A stretch of 64,000 bases of DNA from Rudaea sp. GTDB taxonomy: Bacteria > Pseudomonadota > Gammaproteobacteria > Xanthomonadales > Rhodanobacteraceae. The position numbers and the translations under genes were made by a program. Below the pieces are notes generated by a model. It searched no databases. It had not been told where the DNA came from and saw only the letters and a list, made by a program, of their open reading frames with translations. This document shows, piece by piece, positions 1 to 7,394 of this stretch; position 1 is the stretch's first letter, and each line of letters starts with the position of its first letter. The DNA lies in the NCBI GenBank assembly GCA_031291055.1, contig JARLJU010000367.1, positions 57,736 to 121,735 on the forward strand, read 5' to 3'.

Positions 1-828
1 GCTCATTTCGTATTCGTGGAAGTTCACCAGGTACTGCCACAAGCGCGAACGCATCAGCTCATTGGCGTCTAGCGGTGTGGAGAATTCCGGCCTGCGCATC
101 AGGCCGCCGCCCGGATCAACCGCGAAGCCGCGGGTCACGCTGGTGGCTTCCGAAGCGCGGTAGCGGAACTGCTGGTCGAGCACGCCCCAGGCGCGCAGCG
201 ATTCGAGCAGCCGGTCCCTGTCCTCGGGCGTCAGTTCTCCATCGAGCCGGCCCTGGTTGGCCGCCTTGCTCAGCAACTCGGCGATATGGCCCTGATAGTC
301 GCTGCGCACCTCGCGGAAACGCTGCGGCTTGCCGCCGAATGCCTTCGACGAGTGCAGGTAGGCGTTGTAGTTGAGCTGATTGAACGCTTCAAGCGGCACC
401 TTCAGGCGCTTGGCGTAGTCGAGCATCGCGTGATGGTGATACGGAATGCGCCACGGCCCGGGATTGATGTACAGGCCGGGATCGAATTCGCACTTCTGGC
501 GCGAGCCGCCGAGTTCGGTGTACTCGTCGCCGCCGCGCAGCGTCCACGAGCGGCCGCCGGCGCGATGATTGTATTCCAGGACCTTTACCTTGTACCCGGC
601 ACGCTGCAGTTCATAGGCGGCGACCAGGCCCGCCATGCCGGCCCCGAGGATGAGAACCGAGGTATCGCGCGGCGCGGCGGTGAGTTTGATCGGCCCGCTG
701 TAATCGGATTCCTGCGCGAAACCCAGCGTGCTCATCGCCTGGTACATCGCGCCGGCGCCGGCCGTCTGACCGATCATTCGAAGCAGGGCGCGTCGGCTCA
801 TGGGCAGTGAGCGGAACGTATCAGCCAT
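1..828 (-). CDS. flavin amine oxidase (partial), Tat signal
   Basis: N-terminal 276 residues of an FAD-dependent amine oxidase of the monoamine/L-amino-acid oxidase family; the C-terminus lies beyond base 1. After a leader comes the dinucleotide-binding fold VLILGAGMAGLVAAYEL (GxGxxG) followed by the family's RAGGRSWT motif, which contacts FAD. Residues 10-20 read MSRRALLRMIG and are followed by a mostly non-polar stretch ending near GFAQES. This resembles a twin-arginine signal, so a folded, cofactor-loaded enzyme exported by Tat is likely. I chose the ATG at 828 because the frame opens there after GGGGTAGGT; an ATG nine codons on (801) would still keep the RR pair. Substrate unknown. Confidence 0.85.
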   Translation of the reverse strand, partial: MADTFRSLPMSRRALLRMIGQTAGAGAMYQAMSTLGFAQESDYSGPIKLTAAPRDTSVLILGAGMAGLVAAYELQRAGYKVKVLEYNHRAGGRSWTLRGGDEYTELGGSRQKCEFDPGLYINPGPWRIPYHHHAMLDYAKRLKVPLEAFNQLNYNAYLHSSKAFGGKPQRFREVRSDYQGHIAELLSKAANQGRLDGELTPEDRDRLLESLRAWGVLDQQFRYRASEATSVTRGFAVDPGGGLMRRPEFSTPLDANELMRSRLWQYLVNFHEYEMS

Positions 829-923
829 ACCTACCCCGCGGCTTCCCCGGATGCGCAGACATTACGCGCAAACTTTCCGCGTCACAACACGCGGCATGCG
901 CCGGTGCGAGACTCCACTTTCGT

Positions 924-1865
924 CTAAATACGCGCGACGCCGAGCAGGCGCCCGGGCAGAGAACGAATGCGATTGAGCAGCGCGGCCGGCAGACGCAGCG
1001 GCGAATGCAGGCCATGTTCAGAGGGAGCGGCGGCGGTGAAGCGGCGTGCGGCCTGCGGATTCTGCTTGAGCTGCCAATAGCGGCCGATCGCCGAATCCAC
1101 GCTCAGGCGGCAGGTGCCCATGCGCACCGGCTTGATCAGCATGCGGTAGACCTGGCCTTCGTTGATCAGTTCGATCGCGGTCTGTGCGTTCGCGCGCTCG
1201 GTGATGACCACGGTGGCGATATGCGGATGATGCTGCTTCAGCGCCTTGAGCAGCGCGGTCAGATCCGTGCGTCCAGCCTGGGTCTCGGAAATGATGACGC
1301 CGGTTTCATGCTGCTCCATGACCTGCAGCGCGCGCTCGGCCGTGTTGACGAAGTTCACCTTGTAATAAGGCTGCAGAATCTCGCGCAGGCGCTGTTGCAC
1401 GGCGCTGTCGTCCTCGATGACCAGCACGCCGACCTGGGCGCGCGCGCGGTCGTGCTCGGTCGGCGGCAGCGGGTCGCGCGCGATCACCGGCGCCTCGCGC
1501 GCGATCGTGCCGGCTTCGGCGACCAGCGCCTTGAGTTCGGTGTTGTTCCATGGCTTGTTGACGAAGCGGAACACTTCGCTTTCATTGACCGAGCCGAGCA
1601 CGGCCTTCAGGTCGGAATAACCCGTGAGCAGGATGCGCAGCGCGCGTGGATGGGCTTCCTTCAATTCGCGCAGCACATCAATACCGGGTTTTTCCGGCAT
1701 GCGCTGGTCGCAGATGATGACGTCCACATCGTGCTGTCTGGCCAGCGCCGTGGCTTCCAGCGGATTCGTCGTCTGGAACGTGACGTAGTCGCGCAGCAAC
1801 GCCTTCAGCGCGCGCAGGATGCGGGCTTCGTCGTCGATCAGCAGGATGCGCAGCGGGTCGGTCAC
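924..1865 (-). CDS. double-receiver response regulator
   Basis: 313 residues, two CheY-like receiver domains and no DNA-binding or enzymatic output. Receiver 1 (about 5-120) is complete: acidic pair D11/D12, phospho-acceptor D53 in ICDQRMP, T81 and K104 in the NKPW motif. Receiver 2 (about 145-265) keeps the acidic cluster (VIEDD) and a Lys (LIKPV), but where the acceptor Asp belongs it reads VIISETQAG, so it probably cannot be phosphorylated normally. GTG start 24 bp after the histidine kinase gene, so kinase and regulator form one operon. The C-terminal 45 residues are basic and unrecognised. It probably acts by protein-protein contact or as a phosphate sink. Confidence 0.85.
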   Translation of the reverse strand: MTDPLRILLIDDEARILRALKALLRDYVTFQTTNPLEATALARQHDVDVIICDQRMPEKPGIDVLRELKEAHPRALRILLTGYSDLKAVLGSVNESEVFRFVNKPWNNTELKALVAEAGTIAREAPVIARDPLPPTEHDRARAQVGVLVIEDDSAVQQRLREILQPYYKVNFVNTAERALQVMEQHETGVIISETQAGRTDLTALLKALKQHHPHIATVVITERANAQTAIELINEGQVYRMLIKPVRMGTCRLSVDSAIGRYWQLKQNPQAARRFTAAAPSEHGLHSPLRLPAALLNRIRSLPGRLLGVARI

Positions 1866-1889
1866 GGCATTCTCATGAATAGCATCGCG

Positions 1890-2927
1890 TCAGGCGGTCG
1901 CTGCCGCAGAAGCCGGTTTGCCCATACCCGCCCCATCCACGGGCAGGTTAAGCGTGAACACCGAGCCTTTCTTTGGCGTCGTTCTCACTTTGATCGAGCC
2001 GCCGTGACCCTTGAGGATCTTGTGCACGATGGAAAGCCCCAGCCCGGTGCCCTCGCCGACCGGCTTTGTCGTGAAGAACGGATCGAAGATCTTCGGCAGG
2101 ATGTCGTCGGAAATGCCGCAGCCGGTATCGGTGAAACTGACCTCGACCGTGTTCCCGACCACCTTGCTCTCGATCGTCAGCGTGCCGTCGCCGTCGATTG
2201 CCTGAGCCGAATTCGTAATCAGGTTGAGGAAAACCTGATTCATCTGCGAAGGCATGCAACGCACCTTGGGCAGCGGCTGCAGGTGCTTGACCACCTTTAC
2301 CCGGTCGCGCAAGAGATGCTGGGCGATGGTCAGGGCGCTCTCCACGCCCTCGTTCAGATCCATCGTGTCCATGCCGTCGCGGTCGACGCGGGAAAATCCC
2401 TTCAGGTTCAGCACCAGGGCGCCGAGCTGGGTCAAACCTTCGCTGGCATCGCTGAGCAATTCCTTGGCGTCCTTGAGCAGCGGACTCTTCTCCAGGTTCG
2501 TGCGCGCCTCGAACAGCTTGCGCCGCGCATCCTCGACGTGCTTGACCAGCTTGTCGAGACTGGATTTGTCGGCACCGAAAATCAGGTCCACGGGTTGCAG
2601 GCAGTATTGCACTGCGGCGTCGTACTGCTTGACCAGCTTGCGGTAATCGTCGAGCAGATCGCCGATCACTTCGACGTTGCTCTTGACGAAACCCAGCGGC
2701 GTGTTGATTTCGTGCGCCACGCCCGCGACCATCTGACCGAGCGAGGCCAGTTTGGTCGTATGGATCACCTGGGATTGGGTCGCCTGCAGGCGCTTGTTTT
2801 CTTCCTCGGCCTCGGCCTGCCCGGCTGCAAGGACTCGGTTTTGCCGTTGCGCGCGCTGCAACATGAGCGCCAGCCAGCCACAGGCGGCCAGCAGCAACAC
2901 GACCAGCATGATCCAGAGCAGCTGCAT
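1890..2927 (-). CDS. membrane sensor histidine kinase
   Basis: 345-residue kinase with one N-terminal membrane segment (about residues 3-21), a short coiled-coil linker (QAEAEEENKRLQATQ), a HisKA-type dimerisation region with the phospho-acceptor in HEINTPLGF (His72), and a C-terminal HATPase with N box (NLITNSAQAI), DTGCGIS, the F box FDPFFTTKP and the GTGLGLS lid. No periplasmic sensor domain is present, so input must come through the membrane or the long helical insert between the H and N boxes. The ATG at 2927 has a perfect GGAGGT seven bases upstream; an ATG 12 codons earlier (2963) has none. TTGACG (2979-2984) and TATACT (2953-2958), 20 bp apart on the minus strand, could be a weak promoter. 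Confidence 0.9.
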   Translation of the reverse strand: MQLLWIMLVVLLLAACGWLALMLQRAQRQNRVLAAGQAEAEEENKRLQATQSQVIHTTKLASLGQMVAGVAHEINTPLGFVKSNVEVIGDLLDDYRKLVKQYDAAVQYCLQPVDLIFGADKSSLDKLVKHVEDARRKLFEARTNLEKSPLLKDAKELLSDASEGLTQLGALVLNLKGFSRVDRDGMDTMDLNEGVESALTIAQHLLRDRVKVVKHLQPLPKVRCMPSQMNQVFLNLITNSAQAIDGDGTLTIESKVVGNTVEVSFTDTGCGISDDILPKIFDPFFTTKPVGEGTGLGLSIVHKILKGHGGSIKVRTTPKKGSVFTLNLPVDGAGMGKPASAAATA

Positions 2928-3114
2928 CGATGGCACCTCCCAATCGGTTGTCAGTATAAACACGAAGCAGCCTCGCTACGTCAAGATTTGCGCCGTCCGT
3001 CGCCGCGGTGGCCGCGTACGGCCGGCACTGGAACCCCCGCCGAACGGGACTTGACGCCGGCCCAGGCTTGCACCGACTCTTGCGAAGTCCGCAGCGTTAA
3101 TCCGGGGAGTCCGA

Positions 3115-4461
3115 ATGAAAGCCGCAATCGTCTCGATGGTTTTGGGTATGTTTCTGCTGCTTGGTGCGTTTTCCGCACATGCCGATTCGCCGATCGCGCG
3201 CGACTTGCCGCCCGGGTTGCAAATTCCCGAGGCGGCCCGTCCCGGGCCCCACTTCGATGTCGACCGTGCCACCGAAGCCTACCTGGACCTGCTCTCGCCG
3301 GATCAGCGCAAGTTGTCCGACGCCTACTTCGAAGGTGGCTACTGGCTGCAGCTTTGGGGATTCGCATACGGCCTCGGCGTTGCTGCATTGCTGCTGTGGG
3401 GCGGGATTTCACGGCGCCTGCGCGACCTCGCGCGGCGCCTGAGTCCGCGTCCATGGCTATACACCTGGGCTTACGCGGTGCTCTTTGTTCTCGTGTTTTT
3501 TGTGCTGAATCTGCCGTGGTCGATCTATGCCGATTTTGTGCGCGAACATCAGTATGGCCTCGCCACGCAGGATTTCGGCGGCTGGTTCGGCGATGCGGCG
3601 AAAGGCCTGATGGTCAGCGCAATCGTGCTGCCGCTGGTGCTGGTCGCGATTTACGCCGCGGTGCGCCGCGCCGGCGCGCGCTGGTGGATCTGGGCCAGCG
3701 GCATCGCCTTCGTGTTCGTGTTGTTCGCGATGATGCTGGCGCCGGTGTTCGTCGAACCGTTGTTCAACGACTACAAGCCGCTGCGCGAAGGCGCCGTGCG
3801 CGAGGCCGTGCTGTCGATGGCGCGCGCAAACCAGATTCCGACCGATCACGTGGTCGAGTTTGATGCCTCGCGCCAGACTACGCGCATCAGCGCCAACGTC
3901 GCCGGCTTCGCCGGAACGACGCGCGTGGCCCTGAACGACAACCTGTTGAACAAGACCTCGCTGCCCGAGATCAAGGCGGTGCTTGGCCATGAAATGGGCC
4001 ACTACGTGCTCAATCACGGACTGCGCGGCACGATCTACCTGAGTCTGGTGATCGCGTTCGGCTTCTGGTTCACCTACCGCCTGTCGGACTGGGCGCTGGC
4101 ACGCTGGGGACAGCGGCTGGGCCTGGAAGGCCGTGGGGATCCGGCCGCGCTGCCGCTGGCGGTGGCGATCATTTCCATCTTCTTCTTCCTGGCCACGCCG
4201 CTGGTCAATTCCATCGTGCGCCAGATGGAAGCCGAAGCGGACGCCTTCGGCCTGAATGCCGCGGGCGAACCGAACGGCTTCGCGATGGCGGCGATGCGCC
4301 TGTCGACATACCGGAAAATCCATCCCAGTGCGCTGGAGGAAATCGTTTTCTACGATCATCCGAGTGGCTACGATCGCGTACACGGTTCCATGCTGTGGCT
4401 CAAGGAAAACCAGAACAATCCCACGGCGAACGCGCCGCTGCCGACCGCAGCCGCGCCCTAG
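3115..4461 (+). CDS. M48 (Ste24/CAAX-type) membrane zinc endopeptidase
   Basis: 448 residues. Signal-like N-terminus (MKAAIVSMVLGMFLLLGAF), a large N-terminal Ste24-like region with several membrane spans (WLQLWGFAYGLGVAAL; TWAYAVLFVLVFFVLNL; GLMVSAIVLPLVLVAIYA; WIWASGIAFVFVLFAMML) and the M48 catalytic region with H292-E-M-G-H296. A third zinc ligand is probably E374 in MEAEADAFG. NPxV-like invariants (RISANVAGF, TTRVALNDNLL) fit the Ste24 branch better than HtpX. SD GGGGAG seven bases before the ATG. Divergent from the kinase gene. In bacteria such proteins usually act in membrane protein quality control; the substrate here is unknown. Confidence 0.88.
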   Translation: MKAAIVSMVLGMFLLLGAFSAHADSPIARDLPPGLQIPEAARPGPHFDVDRATEAYLDLLSPDQRKLSDAYFEGGYWLQLWGFAYGLGVAALLLWGGISRRLRDLARRLSPRPWLYTWAYAVLFVLVFFVLNLPWSIYADFVREHQYGLATQDFGGWFGDAAKGLMVSAIVLPLVLVAIYAAVRRAGARWWIWASGIAFVFVLFAMMLAPVFVEPLFNDYKPLREGAVREAVLSMARANQIPTDHVVEFDASRQTTRISANVAGFAGTTRVALNDNLLNKTSLPEIKAVLGHEMGHYVLNHGLRGTIYLSLVIAFGFWFTYRLSDWALARWGQRLGLEGRGDPAALPLAVAIISIFFFLATPLVNSIVRQMEAEADAFGLNAAGEPNGFAMAAMRLSTYRKIHPSALEEIVFYDHPSGYDRVHGSMLWLKENQNNPTANAPLPTAAAP

Positions 4462-4627
4462 CCGGAACGCCTCGAGGGCGGCGGTGCATGCGATATCGTG
4501 CGGCCGGCCACAAGCCTTCCGTCGCCGTTCCGATCAGCCTGCGTTTGGCCTGGATGTCAACGAGCCGTCGCCGGTCGCGTTGTTGCGCTTGGCAGCATTG
4601 CTATCGTCCACGTCGAGGAGAAAGATC

Positions 4628-5236
4628 ATGAACCGCAGTCCAATCGCACGAGCGCTGGTTCTGGCGTTCGCACTGACGAGTGCCGCCATCGCGCAGGCCC
4701 AGGAGCAACCCGCCGCCGTTGCCACCCAGCGCGACGCCAATCAGCAGGAACGTATCGAACAAGGCCTGCAGTCGGGCCAGCTCAACACCAAGGAGGCCGG
4801 GCAGCTCGAACGCGACGAACAGCGCATCGATCGCACCCAGGCGCGTGACCTCAAGCAGGGCGGTGCGCTCACTCCGCAGGAAAAGGCGCAGATCACGCAC
4901 GAGCAGAATCAGGCCAGCAAGGACATCTACCAGGACAAGCACAATGCCGTGACCGGCAATCCGGATTCGGCGTCCTCTAAGCGCCTGCAGGCGGACGTGC
5001 AGCGCAACGCCAATCAGCAGCAGCGCATAACCAACGGCATCAATTCCGGACAATTGACCAACAAGGAAGCCGGCCACTTGGAAGCCGGGCAGAAGCGCGA
5101 AGCGCGCAACGAGGCCAATGCCGCCGCCAATGGCCATGTGGGTGCCGGCGAGCAGGCGCGCATCCAGGGCCGCGAGAACCGCCAGAGCCAGCGTATCTAC
5201 AACAAAAAACACAACGACAAGCCGCGCGAGAACTGA
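4628..5236 (+). CDS. secreted protein with two tandem ~90-residue repeats
   Basis: 202 residues: a cleavable signal peptide (MNRSPIARALVLAFALTSAAIAQAQ) and two copies of one module starting at residues 35 and 126. Each copy has RxANQQxRIxxGxxSGQL, then KEAGxLE, a charged middle, and ends NxxSxxIYxxKHN. The protein is very rich in Gln, Asn, Arg and Lys, lacks Cys, and looks like soluble helical hairpins. I know similar unnamed periplasmic proteins in proteobacteria but no function for them. SD GAGGAG eight bases upstream. It stands alone and is followed by a strong terminator, so it is probably monocistronic. Confidence 0.85.
   Translation: MNRSPIARALVLAFALTSAAIAQAQEQPAAVATQRDANQQERIEQGLQSGQLNTKEAGQLERDEQRIDRTQARDLKQGGALTPQEKAQITHEQNQASKDIYQDKHNAVTGNPDSASSKRLQADVQRNANQQQRITNGINSGQLTNKEAGHLEAGQKREARNEANAAANGHVGAGEQARIQGRENRQSQRIYNKKHNDKPREN
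4730..5221 (+). repeat. internal tandem duplication in secreted protein
   Basis: Two protein repeats, residues 35-125 and 126-198, align along their length (ANQQERIEQGLQSGQL against ANQQQRITNGINSGQL; SKDIYQDKHN against SQRIYNKKHN). The first copy has about 17 extra residues after KHN. DNA identity is lower than protein similarity, so the duplication is old. Confidence 0.8.
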
Positions 5237-5267
5237 ACCACGCCAAACGGAATTTCCATACGAAGAT

Positions 5268-5296
5268 GGGCGCCCGTCAAACGGCGCCCTTTTTTT
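5268..5296 (+). terminator. rho-independent terminator
   Basis: GGGCGCC (5268-5274), an eight-base loop, GGCGCCC (5283-5289), then seven T. Lies 31 bp after the tandem-repeat gene and separates it from aceF. Confidence 0.9.
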
Positions 5297-5424
5297 GTCC
5301 GCACTGGCCCCGGCAGCATTGTCCGTCGCCGCCGGTCGAGACTCGCGTGAGAGCCTGACGACGATCGGTGCAGACTCAACTTGCGCTATCCTGCGCACAG
5401 ATTTTCGGTGCGACGAGAAAAATC

Positions 5425-6816
5425 ATGGCCCAGATCAGCGAAGTCAAAGTACCGGACATCGGAAATTATCCCAGTGTCCCCGTCATCGAAGTCCTGGTGA
5501 AAGCCGGTGATGCGGTAACCAAGGACCAGGGTCTGGTCACCCTCGAGTCGGACAAGGCGACCATGGAAGTGCCGGCACCATTCGATGGCGTGGTGAAGGA
5601 AGTCAAGGTCAAGGTTGGCGACGAGATTTCCGAAGGTGTCGTCGTGGCCTTGATCGAAGCCACGGGTACCGCATCGGCCGCGCCGGCAAAGAGCGACGCA
5701 AGACCTGCAGCCGCGGCGGCTTCAGCTCCGCCGCCTGCCGCCGAGGTCGGCGCGCGCAGGGCGGCTGGTGAGGGCAAGGCGCAAGCCGTTGTCCAGAATT
5801 CTCCTTCAGCCCAACCCTCGACCGCTGTCGGCGGCGAGAGCACGCCGCGTACGCCACCGGTGGCCTTCGGCGCCGATACGGTGATGCCGGACAAGGTGCC
5901 TTACGCCAGTCCTTCCGTGCGCCTGTTCGCGCGCGAACTTGGCGTCGATCTGGGCCGGCTGGGGCCCGGCAGCGGGCGCAAGGGGCGCATTACCAAAGAG
6001 GACGTGCAGAACTTCGTCAAGGATGTCCTTGCCGGGAGCGCGCCGGCGCGCGCTGCCGCCGCCGGTGGTGGTGGCGGACTGAACCTGTTGCCCTGGCCAC
6101 AAGTGGATTTTTCCAAATTTGGCGAAGTGGAAATCAAGCCGCGGTCGAAGATCAACAAGATTTCCGGAGCCAATCTCGCACGCAACTGGGTGATGATTCC
6201 GCACGTCACCCAGCATGACGAGGCCGACGTTACCGAGCTGGAAGCACTGCGCGTGGCGCTCAACAAGGAGAATGAAAAGGCGGGCATCAAGTTCACGATG
6301 CTTGGCTTCCTGATCAAGGCGGTCGTCGCGGCACTGAAAAAATATCCCGACTTCAACGCCTCGCTCGACGCCAGCGGCGAGAATCTGGTGCGGAAAAAAT
6401 ATTTTCACATCGGCTTTGCCGCCGACACGCCGAACGGTCTGGTCGTGCCGGTGCTCAAGGATGCCGACAAGAAAGGCATCATCGATATCGCCAGGGAAAC
6501 GACGGCGCTCGCGGGCAAGGCGCGCGAAGGCAAGCTCGGACCAGCAGACATGTCCGGCGGTTGCTTCTCGATTTCCTCGCTGGGCGGCATCGGCGGCACT
6601 GCGTTCACGCCGATCGTCAATGCGCCGGAAGTCGCGATCCTCGGCGTGTCCAAGTCGGCGATCAGGCCCGTGTGGGACGGCAGGACCTTCCAGCCGCGCC
6701 TGCTCCTACCGCTGTCGCTCAGCTACGATCATCGCGTGATCGACGGCGCGTCGGCCGCGCGTTTCACCGCCTATCTGGCGCAGCTGCTGGCGGACATGCG
6801 GCGCAGTCTGCTCTGA
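5425..6816 (+). CDS. aceF: pyruvate dehydrogenase E2, dihydrolipoamide acetyltransferase
   Basis: 463 residues. It moves acetyl groups from E1 to CoA in the cytoplasmic pyruvate dehydrogenase complex. Domains in order: one lipoyl domain (about 3-80, lipoyl Lys44 in ESDKATMEV); an Ala/Pro linker (85-150) partly built from a palindromic repeat; a peripheral-subunit-binding domain (about 157-200: YASPSVRLFARELGVDL); and the catalytic domain with H436 and D440 in DHRVIDG. Many gammaproteobacterial AceF proteins carry two or three lipoyl domains; this one has one and the E3 partner supplies another. Start ATG at 5425 gives the canonical MAQISEVKVPDIG beginning; the SD is weak (ACGAG). First of a probable aceF-unknown-lpdA operon; aceE is not in the window. 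Confidence 0.96.
   Translation: MAQISEVKVPDIGNYPSVPVIEVLVKAGDAVTKDQGLVTLESDKATMEVPAPFDGVVKEVKVKVGDEISEGVVVALIEATGTASAAPAKSDARPAAAAASAPPPAAEVGARRAAGEGKAQAVVQNSPSAQPSTAVGGESTPRTPPVAFGADTVMPDKVPYASPSVRLFARELGVDLGRLGPGSGRKGRITKEDVQNFVKDVLAGSAPARAAAAGGGGGLNLLPWPQVDFSKFGEVEIKPRSKINKISGANLARNWVMIPHVTQHDEADVTELEALRVALNKENEKAGIKFTMLGFLIKAVVAALKKYPDFNASLDASGENLVRKKYFHIGFAADTPNGLVVPVLKDADKKGIIDIARETTALAGKAREGKLGPADMSGGCFSISSLGGIGGTAFTPIVNAPEVAILGVSKSAIRPVWDGRTFQPRLLLPLSLSYDHRVIDGASAARFTAYLAQLLADMRRSLL
5738..5838 (+). repeat. degenerate palindromic repeat inside aceF linker
   Basis: Shares the block GAGGTCGGCGCGCGCAG and a following GGTGAGGGC with the better-preserved element in the lpdA linker (7637-7768), in the same reading frame; translated AEVGARRAAGEG. 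The outer arms have decayed. It appears to be an intergenic-type palindromic element that became part of the flexible interdomain linker. Confidence 0.6.
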
Positions 6817-6842
6817 TTGCGTTCAGCGAGGGAATGCGGGGT

Positions 6843-7394
6843 ATGGGTGCAAGCTTCGAAGACATCGCCATCGTCGATCTGGATCTGCGCAAGACCACCT
6901 GGTCGCGCGTCCACTCGTCGATGCGCACGCTGTACCTGAAACTCAGCCGCGAACCCGATCCGGGCTGGGTGCGCTATTTCCATGAGGAACGCGAATCGCG
7001 GGTGGTGGTCAAGCGCCATGGCTTGTGGATTGAAGAAGGCTGCATCGTCTTCGATTGCCTGCTCGACGACGTGGACAAGCATCACCTTCCCGACTTTCGC
7101 CAGTCCGTCGACTATGCAAACGCCAGATACCGCGAATGGCTGGATGCACGCAGCGAGGAAAGCGAACAGATGCGGCTCGACGCCGATGCCGAGCAGCAGG
7201 CGTTGACCGCGCTGCGCATCCGCATCCGCGGCGACGAGGTGAAACCGTTGCCCCCGCCGGTGCCATCCGGCGAAGATGCCGACACCAGGAATTTCAACGC
7301 AAGGCGCGACGAATGGCGCGCGCACTTCCGCGCAGCGCTCGCATCCGCAAGCCTCGCGTCCAGAAACAAGGAGCCTGCCCGTGGCAACGACTGA
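6843..7394 (+). CDS. conserved-looking hypothetical protein between E2 and E3
   Basis: 183 residues, soluble, acidic/basic mix, no signal peptide or membrane segment. No domain recognised. It starts 26 bp after aceF and its last 14 bases overlap lpdA, so it is almost certainly cotranscribed and coupled with the E3 gene. The first 70 residues (IVDLDLRKTTWSRVHSS, YLKLSREPDPGWVRYF, VVVKRHGLWIEEGCIVFDC) look like an alpha/beta fold and the rest is a charged helical tail. Start ATG at 6843 is favoured by GAGGGA nine bases upstream; an in-frame ATG at 6834 sits too close to that site. A role near the pyruvate dehydrogenase complex is inference from position only. Confidence 0.75.
   Translation: MGASFEDIAIVDLDLRKTTWSRVHSSMRTLYLKLSREPDPGWVRYFHEERESRVVVKRHGLWIEEGCIVFDCLLDDVDKHHLPDFRQSVDYANARYREWLDARSEESEQMRLDADAEQQALTALRIRIRGDEVKPLPPPVPSGEDADTRNFNARRDEWRAHFRAALASASLASRNKEPARGND

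Noticed and set aside
807..3863. A 1018-codon open frame on the plus strand
   Set aside because: It is antisense to the amine oxidase end and the response regulator/kinase genes and in another frame of the M48 gene. It is rich in Arg/His as shadow frames of GC-rich genes are, and matches no family.
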